Below are positions 1 to 12,566 of a stretch of DNA of 64,000 nucleotides, piece after piece. Where the stretch lies: NCBI GenBank assembly GCA_026686845.1, contig JAIVEN010000015.1:13993501-14057500 (forward strand), in the 5' to 3' direction. The DNA comes from Adenanthera pavonina (taxonomy: Eukaryota; Streptophyta; Magnoliopsida; Fabales; Fabaceae). Under the pieces are notes generated by a model. It searched no databases. It saw only the letters and a program-made list of their open reading frames with translations, and was not told where the DNA came from. The position numbers and the translations under genes were made by a program. The stretch's first letter is position 1, and each line of letters begins with the position of its first letter.

Positions 1-1530
1 TTATTGAGTATTCATAACTTTTAAAAATATTATTTTTTATCTTAATATTATTTTTCAAATAAATTTACTTTTTATATAAATAAGTATATTTTTACTAATA
101 AATAAAGTTATTTTTATTTTTCTAATGTTTGAAAAAATGATTTGGTGCCAAGTTTACTTGTTTGGGTTAGGTAACACCCCAATAGTATGTAAACAGTAAA
201 TTTTACAATATTTCTACAGTAGCACTGAATATTATTTCACAAAAAAAAAGATGCCAAATTTTATTTTAATGTGTTGAATATAGTAAAGATCTTGTTATAT
301 ATAAGCAAAAAAATGTAGCAACTGAAAAAAAAAAACAAATATGTAATTGATATAAATAAAGTAATTAATCAATATAAATGGACTAATTAGCATCAAGTTA
401 AACTATGAATTAGCGCCTTGTTTTTAAACGGACTAATATAGATAATCCAATTAGTAAAAATATTCATAACATGCTAAACTGAATCTATTTATATCATATT
501 AAATAAACTAGATCATATTATTAATCTATCAATTAATTAATTTGTCAACATAAATTTCTTTTTTTCTTGTCATCTTCCTGACAACAATTAAGACAGCAAT
601 TCGATTCTATTCATTTGAATTAGCAAGTACATGTCAAGTAAGTACATTAATAAATAAATAATCGTCAAGACTAGAATAGTAAGTATATGGCAAGTAAAAG
701 AGGGGAAGATCAAGTAAAAAAACCTTTTTAATCACTCAATTATTTTTACATATCCTGAATTTATTCCCTTTTTTGTTTCTTTTTTTTTAACCTTTCGTAG
801 ATATGGATGACACTGTACTGTAGGAATTAGAAATTCTCAATTTAAATATGAAAATGTTGGCCAAAAAAATTTAAATAAGAAAATAACATTAATAGAGATT
901 AAACTCTCCAAATCAATCAATATCAAACATAAAATGTATTAGAATAACGAGACTTTTCCGATTTCGCATATAGTCCACCATCCCCGCATCATATGAACGG
1001 TAAGCTTTCCCACTAAATCAACTAAATGGATTAGAAATTATCAACCGAAAGAATATGATATGAGTAGAGTACATAATAGCTGAGCACAGGCTGTTACTTG
1101 GGGATCCAGCTACAACATTCCAAACAAAATAAAGACATGGCAATAGCATCATTAGGAGAAGCCGAATCTGTCAGTTTCACTTGCTGAACATGTACACCAG
1201 AAGAAAACCCCAGAAAAAGAAAGGAGAATGGAAAGAATTCTCAAGGACATCATTCATTCATTCATTCATTCATTCATTAATAATATATAATATATATGTA
1301 AAAACGGTAATAATAATAATCACTGAAACAACGTACATCTAACAATTAATGAAGAGAATCACCATATCTCAGTTAGCTATGAGTCACTGGGTTAGTTTCA
1401 TAAATATCTCCACTAGCTATTTGCTTCAACACTAACTCATGTAAACCTCACAACAAAAAATGCGCTAACATAACAGCAAAGGCAGGATAGTCCTACTCAA
1501 ACAGTACACAGCGCGGGGGGCGTTTTGCTC
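1..1530. other. AT-rich intergenic region
   Basis: No coding region is supported here. The stretch is strongly AT-rich with many A and T runs. A CATT tetranucleotide microsatellite lies at about 1251-1278. The last 400 bases probably include the 3' UTR of the F-box gene that ends at 1531, but I see no clear polyadenylation signal that would fix its end. Confidence 0.6.
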
Positions 1531-2766
1531 TCATACAGAAGCCTCTATCCTCGGCTCAAACGAGAAGGCAGACATGAACTCCATGACTTGGCCTTTAATG
1601 CAACACTTTGGCAATTCAATCCATTTGTTAGTCCCCATATCACACAGAACATAAGTGCATAGCTCAGGGGAACTCAAGCATATAAATATCTGTTCATTAA
1701 CCCCCACGCAGTTAATATCTGCCTTCTTCCCATACCACTCATGAGACATTGCTGCAGGCATGGCTGCAATCTGGTGCCAGCATCGGTTAGCCTCGTCATA
1801 TTTCCACACCCGAAGACTTGCACTTTCCAAGAACTCTGACAACAGAACAACCAGCATCTCACCATTACACTCCACAACATCAATGGAGTACTCACAGAAT
1901 GCAGGCAACAACCTGGGATACTCAGAGAAGCACTTGCATCTCAAATTGCAAGCCACTACTGTCCCTGAGGAACTTAGGAAGTAGACTATCTCCTCACCGT
2001 CTTTGTTGGTAACAACTGATGAATATTGCTTAGAAGGGCTTCTCTGCATGTTACTTGCCACCACATTTCCAGCCTTGCTTAGGAAGTAAACGACATTATC
2101 ATCACTTGAATCATATTCCATAGAATTGTCATCAACCTTTCTGTTCAGTGCAGTCTCATCCTCCCAGTAACCACTGTTTGAGTCGTAGGATATAAAAGAG
2201 AGCCTTGGAAGTTCACCGAAGACTAATACTATCTTGTAGGAGACAGATGAACTCATCATCACAATGGCATTGAGGGGTTGATTTTGTTGGGCTAAATGCA
2301 GTGGAGGAAGAGTACTACGAGATCCTGTCACAGGATTGCGTACAATGAAGTTTCCAGATGATTCGCGGTAACAAATCAAGCCACCAGAAGAAGCAACTGG
2401 CATGCAACTTTGGTTAGATTCTTCCTGCAGTGGAGGAGGATGATTGAGTCTTTTCCAAGTGCCTTCAGCAGAGTCAAAGATAATAGACTGGTTGAGATTG
2501 GGAGAAACCATCAGGAACCAAGGATCCCGAGAAGGAATCTGAGAACAGGCAAGCTTGAAACTCGCAGAAGCAGCGGCTGATTTCCATCTTTTGCACACAG
2601 TGCTAAGGCGAAAGAATGTGGAAGTTGGCAGCCATGAGAGCACCCTTTCAAAGAGGTCTTCATTAAGGTCGTCTAGAGAGAAGCTGTTGGAGAGTAGATA
2701 ATCTCCATTGTCCGGAGACTTTCTCTTCAAGCTTGTCCGTTTACTTTGCCAATTGTTACGTTCCAT
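1531..2766 (-). CDS. F-box protein with kelch-like C-terminal region (F-box only protein 13-like)
   Basis: A single coding exon gives 411 residues. An F-box spans about residues 31-70 (LNEDLFERVLSWLPTSTFF, then VCKRW), the SKP1-binding module of SCF ubiquitin ligases. The rest resembles the F-box-associated/kelch region seen in plant F-box proteins of similar length, with repeated aromatic-glycine strands such as DPWFLM and GLICYRES; it would recruit the substrate, which is unknown. The start was set at the ATG at 2766. An upstream in-frame ATG (2811) lies beyond a good acceptor (pyrimidine tract then TTGCAG, ending at 2791), so it is most likely intronic. The overall look matches proteins annotated as F-box only protein 13, from memory. 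F-box identity is certain; the subfamily is less so. No lesions seen. Confidence 0.88.
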   Translation of the reverse strand: MERNNWQSKRTSLKRKSPDNGDYLLSNSFSLDDLNEDLFERVLSWLPTSTFFRLSTVCKRWKSAAASASFKLACSQIPSRDPWFLMVSPNLNQSIIFDSAEGTWKRLNHPPPLQEESNQSCMPVASSGGLICYRESSGNFIVRNPVTGSRSTLPPLHLAQQNQPLNAIVMMSSSVSYKIVLVFGELPRLSFISYDSNSGYWEDETALNRKVDDNSMEYDSSDDNVVYFLSKAGNVVASNMQRSPSKQYSSVVTNKDGEEIVYFLSSSGTVVACNLRCKCFSEYPRLLPAFCEYSIDVVECNGEMLVVLLSEFLESASLRVWKYDEANRCWHQIAAMPAAMSHEWYGKKADINCVGVNEQIFICLSSPELCTYVLCDMGTNKWIELPKCCIKGQVMEFMSAFSFEPRIEASV

Positions 2767-2790
2767 TGGCAAGAAGTTTGCGAGAGACAA

Positions 2791-3460
2791 CTGCAACAAC
2801 AAAGTGAACAAGACGTTACCAATTTTGCTTCTTTAGAACTCTCTATATCAATCATAGAAAACAATGGAAGCCACTTAAGGCTTCCAAATCGAAGCCGAAA
2901 TTTGTCAACACAAAAGATAAAAAAAGAGTCGCCATGAAGTAATAAAAAAAAGTGGTTTGTTAGGTAAAAATCCAGACTTGAAAACTGATTAAAGCTGCAG
3001 ATTTAGGGAACTGATACAGAACAGAAAGTAGAAAAAACCCTCGGAGAAAAAATTTCTGTTCTTCAAGAACATAGTGAAGCACCGAAGCTTGGGACTTTAG
3101 ATGCGAACCAAATTCCCAATCCTCCCCCAATCCCGAAGAAAAATAAGGACACCTTCAATAAGGAGGAAAACTCATTGGTATGTTCCCTTGAAATTGGAGG
3201 GCAGAAGAGGACATGGAAACAAACAGACATAGCAAACCCCTCTAACATTGATGTCTAAAGTTGTGCAAGGGAACCAATTGTAGTCAAATCAAACTCCCTT
3301 GCTCCACTGCTAACTAAAAGAACGATCGGATTTTACAAAAGGAAAAGTCAAAGTGACTCACACACACACACATGATCGGAAGGCTGAAGACGGCTAACTG
3401 AATGAAAAGCCAGAAGCTAATAATAAGACAGAAGAACACAGTAAATCAAGAGAAATGTAC
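2791..3460 (-). other. Probable 5' UTR intron of the F-box gene
   Basis: On the minus strand a donor (CTG followed by GTACAT, intron start 3460) and an acceptor (TTGCAG, intron end 2791) bracket about 670 bases just upstream of the F-box start codon. The non-coding first exon would lie above 3461 in a CT-rich stretch (on the minus strand) reaching about 3800. This is inferred from splice-site shape and from the open frame running back into intronic sequence; no transcript evidence is available. A short CA microsatellite (about 3359-3372) lies inside it. Confidence 0.5.
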
Positions 3461-3809
3461 CAGATAGAAGTGAAGCAGCCGCTTGGTGAAGTAGCAAGTG
3501 TCAAGGAATAGGGCTGGGGTTGTATCGTAAGTATGATGAGGTTGTATTTAAAAGGGGGGATATGGGGAAGGGCAGGAAGATCCGAAAAAAGAGAAAAAGG
3601 GAAAGCGAGCTCAACAAGTAGGAAATGAGGTGGGAAGCTTCGTGGGTAGCTCTTGGGTACACGGGTGGGTGTAAGGGAAGATATATAGAGAATAGGATCG
3701 GATAGGGTGAGTGAAGGGGGGATGAGAAATGGAAATGGTTGACTCTCGTCTCAAAGATTAGGGCTTTGGATTCGGGTTGACACCAAACAGACAAGTGCTG
3801 GCACATGTA

Positions 3810-6111
3810 ATCACTTTAATCGTCGCAAAACTGCATAAAAGAAAGAGAAAGTAACACAGAGTTTCAAAGTCGCTCACCTATGTCAAAGGGGGTTTGTCAT
3901 TTGTGTGGCTAGCTGACCCTCCCAAAGCAAAAGCAACTCTTCCTCGTTGAGGAATCTTTGTCTTTTGCTCCTGCAACACCCCACACACACATCCCTTCAC
4001 CAACTAAAAGTCAATGCTCCCAAGTCCCATCCACAAGCCAAGCATATTTTTTCATTAAAATATTTATTAACAGCAAAAGCCGCTAATTAAGCTCGCTTCG
4101 CTTCTTCTCTCTTAACCTTCTTTTGCTGTTGCTCCGCCTCGTGTGCTCCCTTTCAGATTCATCCGCTAAACCCAGCGAGGCGACGCTCCTGTAGATTTCG
4201 CACATGATGCAGCCTCCCCCTTTTGATAAATCGGCCCAGCTTTTGGACCTTTTGCTTTTGATAAATTATCAATTCGAATAATCCCTTCTGTCCTTCTGGC
4301 AAAAAAAAAAAAAAACCATCCTGCGAGTCGATGCTCGTTAACTTCTCCAAATTACTGATGATGGGTCATTATCATTAACCTCTACAAATTTAGGCATACC
4401 TCTGCCAGCGCTATTTGAAAAAGCTTGTTTTACTGGTCTTGGTAAATTTTTTTTAACATTTAATTTATCTAAACTTTTCTAATAGCAAAAAAAAAATCAA
4501 TAAATGAATGAGACTATGGAACCATTGATAGAAACTAGAGTTATAAATATGGGTTAGCTCTTCCCCCAAGCAAAAAAAAACACAAAGGATATGGGTTGGT
4601 TCAACCCCCAAACCACAACCCCCCTCCCAAAACACACACAGACACCGGGGGGAACCGATTTGAGACTTAAACCTTTTTTTTTAACATTTGTATGGTATAT
4701 AATATGTGTTAAATATTAATGTATAATTCAACAATAACTAAATTAGGTTTTTTTTAATAACTGAAAAAATATATAATGGATCATACAAATTATAAATTAT
4801 CAAAAATACAATTTATTTTTTCAAACTCTGAATTATAAAATTGGAACTTCTTGTTGTGAATAGCAATAATGCTGTGTGTACAACCCTTCAAGTCATCCTA
4901 TAGCTATAGCTCATGTTGTGCATTGTCAGGTCAGCTGCCTGAACTTTTTAATTTTTCAGACGCATTTGGATTCTCACGCGGCTGTGTTTCTTTTGTAGAT
5001 TATTTTAATGAGTATGCTACATGGTTTGAGAAAATTATTTTACTTTGCAAATTTTGCTAAACAAAAATAGTATGCATATAACAATAAGCAACAAAAGACG
5101 CATAAAATTATTGTCTTCAAAAATAAAAAATTGAAACAACTTACATGACACGTGAGATTGTTTATGTATACGCTATGTGCATCGTAAAAAATCTCAATTC
5201 TATTTTGTCTTTTTGTAATATACATCATTACACCCCCCCTCCCCTTTCAAAAAAAAAAAATAGTTGTCTTCAAAGTCAACATAATTATTGAAAAAACACA
5301 AGAACAAAATCATGTGGCATTAATCAATGAAGCGGTTCTAGAAACAAAAGAAATCAACGACGTAGTTCATCTTCGTCCACCATCAAAAAAACACGAGCAT
5401 AGACTTAAGGATAATTTTTAGGTTTAATCTGATTTTTTCTTAAATGTTTAAGGGGTTGGCCCGTTACATTAGGCTCCTCTGATTGATAGTTTAGTTAATC
5501 ACATCAGAAGTAATCAATTATAAAGCACTCCATAACTTAGTCGCGATAATAAAATTTCAATTGTAAATTTGTTTCTTAGCACGACATAATAAACTTAAAA
5601 CCTCCTCATAGTTGTTGACTTCCTGTTTCTGCAATTATGTTAAACAGCATGCTCAATACTCTTCGCCACTAGATGATTAAGGAGTGTCATTTCATAAAAC
5701 AGATATTTGAAATGAAACAAGGGAGGAGGTAATGGCGACCTATGTTAGGGTACCCTCTTCTCTATGAAGAGAGACAAATCATAAGAGATATGGTATCATC
5801 CTGTTAAAGCTAATGTAACGAAAAAAGAAAAAGAAAAAAAGATACGAGATGTTTATTATGGAATCAAAGCAAGCAGCACGTGGGGGGAGAAAGGAGTTCT
5901 ATTCTGTCACTATAATCAAATTAGAGAATCCATCTAAAAATGTTGCAATAGGATCCAAGGTTCCTGCAAATAATGAAACCCCAGACAAAAATAATTCCCA
6001 ACTCACCGCCTCTTGTTGATGATGGGATAATTAAATGATATGAACAAATAATAATAAATTTAACTATACCTACATTATTGTTAAGCTTATTACCTCCTCA
6101 TTTTTTCTAGT
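3810..6111. other. Intergenic region, no gene seen
   Basis: AT-rich with several homopolymer runs. Short open frames (for example 4869-5060) have no recognisable protein character. The last 150-200 bases before 6112 are probably the 3' UTR of the ubiquitin protease gene. I see no clear repeat or RNA gene. Confidence 0.55.
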
Positions 6112-9100
6112 TTAAGAACTGTAGAGTGGCGATCCCCGCTTCAGCTGGTGCATCTTGGCCGAGGATCTTTCAGTGGGTAATGTACTAATGCCAGAAAATA
6201 TTGTACGACCCTCCTCAACTGGGATACCATACTCGCTTGCACTGGAATATCCATTCCCATAGCTTGACTTGAATTTAACATCCTCCACCTCTCCTGAGTC
6301 TCCCCCATTTCGATGATCCATTAATACGCTAGAATTCTTATCCAAGCAAGAAAAGCCATTTGGCAAACCATCACACTTGGCTGTGTGAATATCATCTTGC
6401 TCTTCCATGCAGCCTAAAGTCTCTTTTAAAACAGATGAACATGGATTTGATTCGTCCATATTTACATTCCCCAAGTCTTTGACCGCCTGAGAAGCAAGTA
6501 CAGGCAGCGATTCAACAGCACTGCCAGAAATATTATTAACAGCATCAGAAGTTGACTCAACGTCAGTAGTGTCCATATCCATGGAATTCGTTCCAGTCAA
6601 GGACTCATTAGCAGAGCCAGAAGCCTCCAAATCTGGACTAACATCTGATGGCAAAACCTTCAAACTGCTACTGCAAGTCACAGTCTCCATACTTGAGATG
6701 CATTCTGGTTGCTCAGTTGAGCCAGGCTTCACTGTCACTTTGTCTGTCTGCTCTACTGGCATCCGTGAAGATTCAGGAGTTTGAAGGCCTGAGGGCCGGG
6801 CTCTGATCCTATCCCAATACAAATTAAAAATAGATAAAATGGTCATTTCTCATCTTCAAAATTACTTTCTTCATCAATTTTCATACTATTTCTTTCCATT
6901 AGATGTACCAAACAGGTATAAACACTGCCTTAGTGAGGCAAGGTATTCAAATCTGTACTGACTTGATCAACTAGTGAGCATGTTGACACAAACTACTACT
7001 TGGCTAAAATTAACTAAAATCAAACTTTTAAGAGAAGGGCTAGCGCTTCCTTTCTCAAAAAAACAAGCTCAAGTTCAAAGGGGATTTAGTTACTAGGCAG
7101 TCACAGTTTAAGTGTGCCAGTATCAGTAAGGAAGCGAGAGTCTTCGCCTCCACATGATCACATGAGTACCTGCTATATAACAGCATGTATGCTCCCTCAG
7201 AAAGTACCTCCTCCAATTCTACATTCACAACCTGAGAAAATGGCAAACCAAATGAGGATGCTGAAACTTAAAGCAAGTTATGCATTGTACTTGGTAATTA
7301 AAGAGGACAACATATGAAGTTGCATGGAAGAAACAGAAATCTTACTTTACAATCATCAATCCTATACCAATTTCCACGAAAATCCTTGATGTAGCAGATA
7401 TAATGACCAAAAAACGATGCATTGAGCATATCAAGATGAACTACAACAGCATATAGCTTATAGATATCAGATCCATCTCCAGCTTCACTCATGTAAGGAC
7501 TAAGGTTGAGAGTCTCAGGGAAAGTTATTCTTTTGTTGAGTTTCCCAAATCTTCCACTCTGCACATGCACAACACTAAATAATAACCATATTTATAAAAT
7601 TTACCAAAAAAAAAAAAACAAGACAATAATCGGGATAAAAGTACAAGGTAAAGTTCAGAATACATTCAAACCTCTCTTATTTCTCTAGAAAAAGAATACT
7701 GTATTTGCATGATATTATGATTATTACCTATAATCATAAGGCTAAATCCCATACAAGTCACACAACGCAAAGCATTTTTTGGCAGGGGACAAAAGTACCA
7801 CAGATCTTAATAACTGATCTCCAACTAATTTAGAGCACCTAAAAACAACCTAGTAAGTATTAAGAAATTGCAGATCAAATTACTCAAACCTGAAATCTTT
7901 TTAAGGCAATTGTGAGAATATTTGGAGCTCTTTTAACTGTAAGACGTTTCCATGCCTTGACGTAGTCATTACACCTGCAAGCAGCAGCAAAACTTGTAAG
8001 CAACAAGACCACGCTAGATATTGCAGAAGTTCCAAAGAGTCTTGGGATCCCTTAACATCAGTAATCTAAGCTAATTGATATACAAATTAGGTTATCTTTG
8101 CCGCTGCTTCTGTTTATTTGGCCTCTCTTCGGTGTTCAGCCCATGACCTCTTTTAAAGCAGCCTCCAAACAGAAATAGATAGGAATTGATGAGATAACAT
8201 TTTGACGGCTTGCTTTGCTTTTACCATGTTATTTCTTTACATCTTTGCTTATGAAAATATCCTCATCTTTTCAGTAATCTTTATTTCCTCCCTCTAAAAG
8301 TATTTCTTCTTTTATCCAAAAAGAAACAGATTTGAGATTTGAAAATGGAATGTAGTAATTTTAAATGCAAGATAAGTTTCAATAATGTACTTTTACTGTT
8401 ATTCTCCTAATAAACCTCCCACAACACCTGATTCATCTCAGCAAGCAGTAATTATTAATGGCTCACTGCAACAGAACTTGCAAGCTTCTCTTCTCCTAGA
8501 GAACCCCCCTTTTAAGTTAACAAAGAGATAATGGCTAGCTTTCCCACAGGAAAACCCAGAAAGGTTGAATGTCCAATCAAATGACCCTCACAAGAAAATC
8601 TCACGTGGTTCTTACATTCAATCTATAACCCCAGTGACATCTAAACATATATCAACTTAAAGCAAAGGGGGAAAAGGTTTCTATGCCACTGACGTCATCC
8701 AAGTAGTTGAAACAAAGTAAAAAAAAATTATGACAAGATAACCAAACATTTTAAGGCAACGGTATCTTCTCAAAAGGAAGGACAGTCTTACCCGTCACAT
8801 TTATACATATTTTCCCCATGAAGCCACTCCTTGACAGTAAACTGGTCTAAACATTTCTCCAGGGAGGCAGCATCACCATGAATTTCAACAGTTAGGTCCA
8901 TCATATTTTCATATTGATTTGAAACCTTATCACACTTTGTGCAAATAACCTATTTTCCAACCAAAAAAACAAAAAGTTGAACACGCAGCCACATCCATGT
9001 CAGCAGCAAAATAACACAAATGAATTTGATAACATAGAAAAAGGAATGAAAGATTTAAGCTCTCCAATAAGCACAATCATGAATCCATGAGAAAACCATG

Positions 9101-11491
9101 ACTAACAAAACTCAAGAAGGTAAATTGCGTGACAACTTGTATTTTACCCAAATGACAACCCAGCAAGAATGCAGAAAAACATTATCTTTCACCATCTTGA
9201 GGGAGTTCCTTCCAGACCATCATTAGCATAAAAGCAAGACAGAGTGCCTTCTAGCACCTTTATAAAATTTGACATAGAATGTATTCCAGGCTACAGTAGA
9301 AGAGCTTACTACCTTATTCCATTAACCAATTGAAACTAAGTGCTTCAATGAAACTATCCTTCAAAATCTTAGGGATGATCTGTTGGTCACATATGGAAAA
9401 TAAAGAGCATAAGGAATAAAAAGGATTGGAGAGAGCAGTAACAACTGCGTTGCTATACTCGAGATACAGGAATTGCACATAGAACATTAAGCTCAACAAA
9501 TTTATAAGTCATAGAAGAATGATATAAGCCCACAACTTGACCACCATGCTGGCAGTGCTATATTCAGACTCTAAGCCCAATTCTCTCATCAGGGACTATT
9601 TAGACAGAAACAACATGTACCCTCATCTGAAGAGGATCAAGGGATCTGAAACTACATATATGTTAACCTTGAGCTAAACTAAAGAGAATTATATCAGAAT
9701 ATGAAGTCTTTGCTATTATCCTGAAACCACAGCTCATGTGCATGAGACAGAGTTCAGAAGAGAATCACTTATCTTCCACTCAACAATCATCTGACAAAGT
9801 ACTCATTTAGTCTCCAATTTTCATTAAGCAGATAAAAAGTAATAACAAGGTATTCATTTCAATATGACAATGTTGATTTTCTTACTGATCAGCAGTATAA
9901 CCTGAGATTGAAGGTGACCTCCAAAAATGTGTTGAATCAGGGTTGTCCCTTGAAGGTTAGAAGGGACAGCTCTTTCTCCACCAAATTCATCAAGGCAAAT
10001 GGATTGCATTGTATCAATGGCAAACCTACAAGAATATTAGAAACTTTTACTGTCTTGACTAATAAATGATAAGATAGAGTTCTTCTTAAAGAGTTCTTCT
10101 TAACACAGTCAACATGCAGTTAACTACAGAAAGTTAAGAAATTGCTGCAATAGTAAATAAACCTCATGAACTCATGAGCATCTTCTTGTCTTCCGAGACC
10201 TAGAGTACCACCAATATTATGCAAGCCAGAAAGAATATGAATTGGAGAAAAGGCCTGTGAACTTTGCCTTACTCGTTCAAGGTGGACTTGAAACTCACAC
10301 AGAAAGCACCAATCATTAGAACTGCCTGAAAAGGCAATAACAATTATAAGCATGAGGAAAAGTCACATAACCAATAAGAAGCAAAAGGTCTTATTTATGA
10401 AATTACATTCTTGACGGTGGCCTTTTTCCAACAAGTAGGCAACGAGTGGCTTTGTGAATGAGAGACATTGGAGAACAACATTAGCAAAGCAGCTGCACAG
10501 ATTCGCAACAAATATAATTTTGTTCATGAATGTTTTTATGGCAATCTAATGATATCATATAGTAAAGCTTGCTTGTGACAAAAAAGGAACCTATTTCCAC
10601 AATTCAAGAGTCCGCAAGGAAGAAATCCCGGTTTGTCCCAATTAAAAAATTTAACAAATTCGTCATATGGGAAAAGAACCTGAAATGGAAAAAAGAGTCA
10701 AATACTCAAAGTTCAGTATGCCAGAAAGTGCATAAGATTCAACCAGGTAAACAAAGTGCAATGTATTTTTTATCAAGGTATGTGTAAAAATTACAGTTTT
10801 GGGATGCTTGATAGGCCTGGAAGTGCCGCAAGCAGGTACCAGTGCTATTGAAGATAAAATTTTACCCCCAGCTGCAGAAGCTTTAAACCCACGATTAGTT
10901 GCCCCACTTTGAGTGGAATTATTTCCACTAGATAGATGAAAATCCTTGCATTTTGACTTATGCCCAGATTTCCAGTGTGACTGTTGGCATGTTTGTGAGC
11001 TGAAAAATTAACGCACGCAAACATCAACTTACCAGATAGGAAACCAATACAACTCGCCAACTTAATGGGTCAACGGTGAAGTTGTGGCATCAACTTAACA
11101 AAAATCAATAGCAGGGAAGACCCTTTGAATTATTAAGACCCAATAACTCAAAATCCCGTAATCACATTGAAAATAAGAATAACAAGAAACCAATGATTCA
11201 CAATCAAGAATGAGGGACTAATTGTTTGACGTACCAGTATCTTACGGCTTTGCAGCGAGAGCACTTTTTAGTGCCGAAGTTTCCACAGACAACACAAACA
11301 GTGTCGTCCTTGGGAGTGCCAGGCATTGGAATTCGATCAGTGGATCGTTCCCCCTCGAAATTGGCGTCGACCTCAAAGTACTTCGAGGCCGTCCTCTTGA
11401 CCAATGTGTGCAATCCAACAGCTACAACAAAAGCCGAGAATATTAATTGCAGGAACCAATTCAGATCCCACGATACTCCAGAGACAAGCAT
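6112..11491 (-). CDS. UBP18/UBP19: Ubiquitin carboxyl-terminal hydrolase with MYND zinc finger (UBP18/UBP19 type)
   Basis: Cysteine-protease deubiquitinase that removes ubiquitin from proteins. Exons in order: 11491-11235, 10999-10795, 10679-10591, 10492-10407, 10325-10163, 10025-9902, 8949-8792, 7974-7890, 7558-7346, 7231-7170, 6808-6112; all junctions are GT-AG and phases agree, giving 712 residues. A hydrophobic segment (about 9-31) suggests a membrane anchor. A MYND finger follows (C66, C69, C77, C80, C86, C90, H98, C102). The USP cysteine box NCGNSCF places the catalytic Cys at 185; the histidine box GHYICY places His at 441, followed by NWYRIDD near 457. The C-terminal 230 residues are low-complexity and Ser/Glu-rich. 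The N-terminal anchor plus MYND plus YEVDANFEG-like linker fits the UBP18/UBP19 pair rather than UBP15-17; I cannot separate UBP18 from UBP19. No broken exon seen. Confidence 0.93.
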
Positions 11492-11907
11492 CTACGCCAC
11501 CCCCGCGTTGATGATCGATGGAATTCCTTCGATCCTGCGGATGTTCATCGATTAAATTACATGCACAACAACATGGACTTCCCTCAACAAGTATTAGGGT
11601 TTTGTTTTTTCACTTTTTTTTTTTAATCCAGTCTCGTGATCAGCTTTGAGGAGCAGAGCTATCACTATCTCTTGTAGTTCTCTCTTCCTTCGTGAATATG
11701 TATGTATATCCAAGGAACAAATAATTAACGAGGTCCCTGCGCTTTCTTTGTTTTTTAGGTGAGTTCCCTGCGCTTTCTTGATTTCCTTTTCCTTTCCAAA
11801 TCAAAACAACGAACGGAAACTGCTAGGGCTATTATTAATTATTAATAAAGAAAGAGTAGAACACTTAAAATTTCTTAATAATAATAATAATAATAATAAT
11901 ATATCAC

Positions 11908-12064
11908 CACTTTTTTAACTGAATTACGTAGGTTAAGAATAAAAATTAAAATTAATTAATTATTTTAATTTTTTTTATTTTTAAAACTACCATTAATTAA
12001 TTTCTTTCTCTTTAAATACATTAAATAAAAATATGTTTTAAAAATTTATAATAAATACTATCTT
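11908..12064 (+). mobile_element. Stowaway-like MITE fragment (family A), truncated
   Basis: The internal sequence, from the ACTGAATTACG part through the run ending in ATAATAAATACT, matches the inside of the complete family A copy next to it (12068-12332) but lacks both terminal repeats. It abuts that copy directly, so one element probably inserted beside or into an older one. Confidence 0.65.
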
Positions 12065-12067
12065 ATA

Positions 12068-12332
12068 CTCCCTCTGGTCCTATATATAAGACTATTTTAA
12101 CCGAATCACGCGAATTAAGAAAGGGAGTTAAAACTAATTAACTACCTCGATTTCTCTAAAAATTTCAACTTTTTTTCAAAACTACCCTTATTTAATCTCT
12201 CTTTTTTTTTCTTTGAATACATTAAATATGGGCATTTTTTTGGAAATGCATAATAAATACCACCTCGTATATTGTAAAGGATCTTATATTTAGGACCAAG
12301 ACAAAAGATCCTATATATAGGACCGGAGGGAG
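12068..12332 (+). mobile_element. Stowaway-like MITE, family A, complete 265-bp copy
   Basis: Begins CTCCCTCTGGTCC and ends GGACCGGAGGGAG, an inverted terminal repeat of the Tc1/mariner Stowaway type, flanked by TA on both sides (12066-12067 and 12333-12334). It encodes no protein and would move only with a mariner transposase supplied elsewhere. Its length equals that of the copy at 17445-17709. Confidence 0.85.
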
Positions 12333-12334
12333 TA

Positions 12335-12396
12335 TATTGTAAAGAGTCTTATATTTATGACAGTATAAAACGCCCTATATATAGGACCGGAGGAAG
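12335..12396 (+). mobile_element. Stowaway-like MITE end fragment
   Basis: About 60 bases repeat the right end of the neighbouring complete copy (TTGTAAAGAGTCTTATATTT, then a 3' end CCGGAGGAAG and TA). Only the right end is present, so this is a broken copy directly behind the complete one. Confidence 0.7.
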
Positions 12397-12566
12397 TAAT
12401 AAATATGAAATGATAGTAGGAAAAAAGACACTTTAGGACACCAAATATAAATAATGATATTTTATAATCCATAATTTGTGTAATAACTTAGAAGTATCCA
12501 AGTTCTTGGAATATGAAAATAATTAAGTAATAAAAATATCTCTAAGTTAATTAATAAAAGATAGCC

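Noticed and set aside
2767..2811. Longer N-terminus for the F-box protein
   Set aside because: The extra 15 codons cross a good splice acceptor, so they are most likely intron plus UTR.
3501..3806. Minus-strand protein of 101 residues
   Set aside because: Ser/Pro/Leu low-complexity translation of a CT-rich UTR-like stretch, with no motif.
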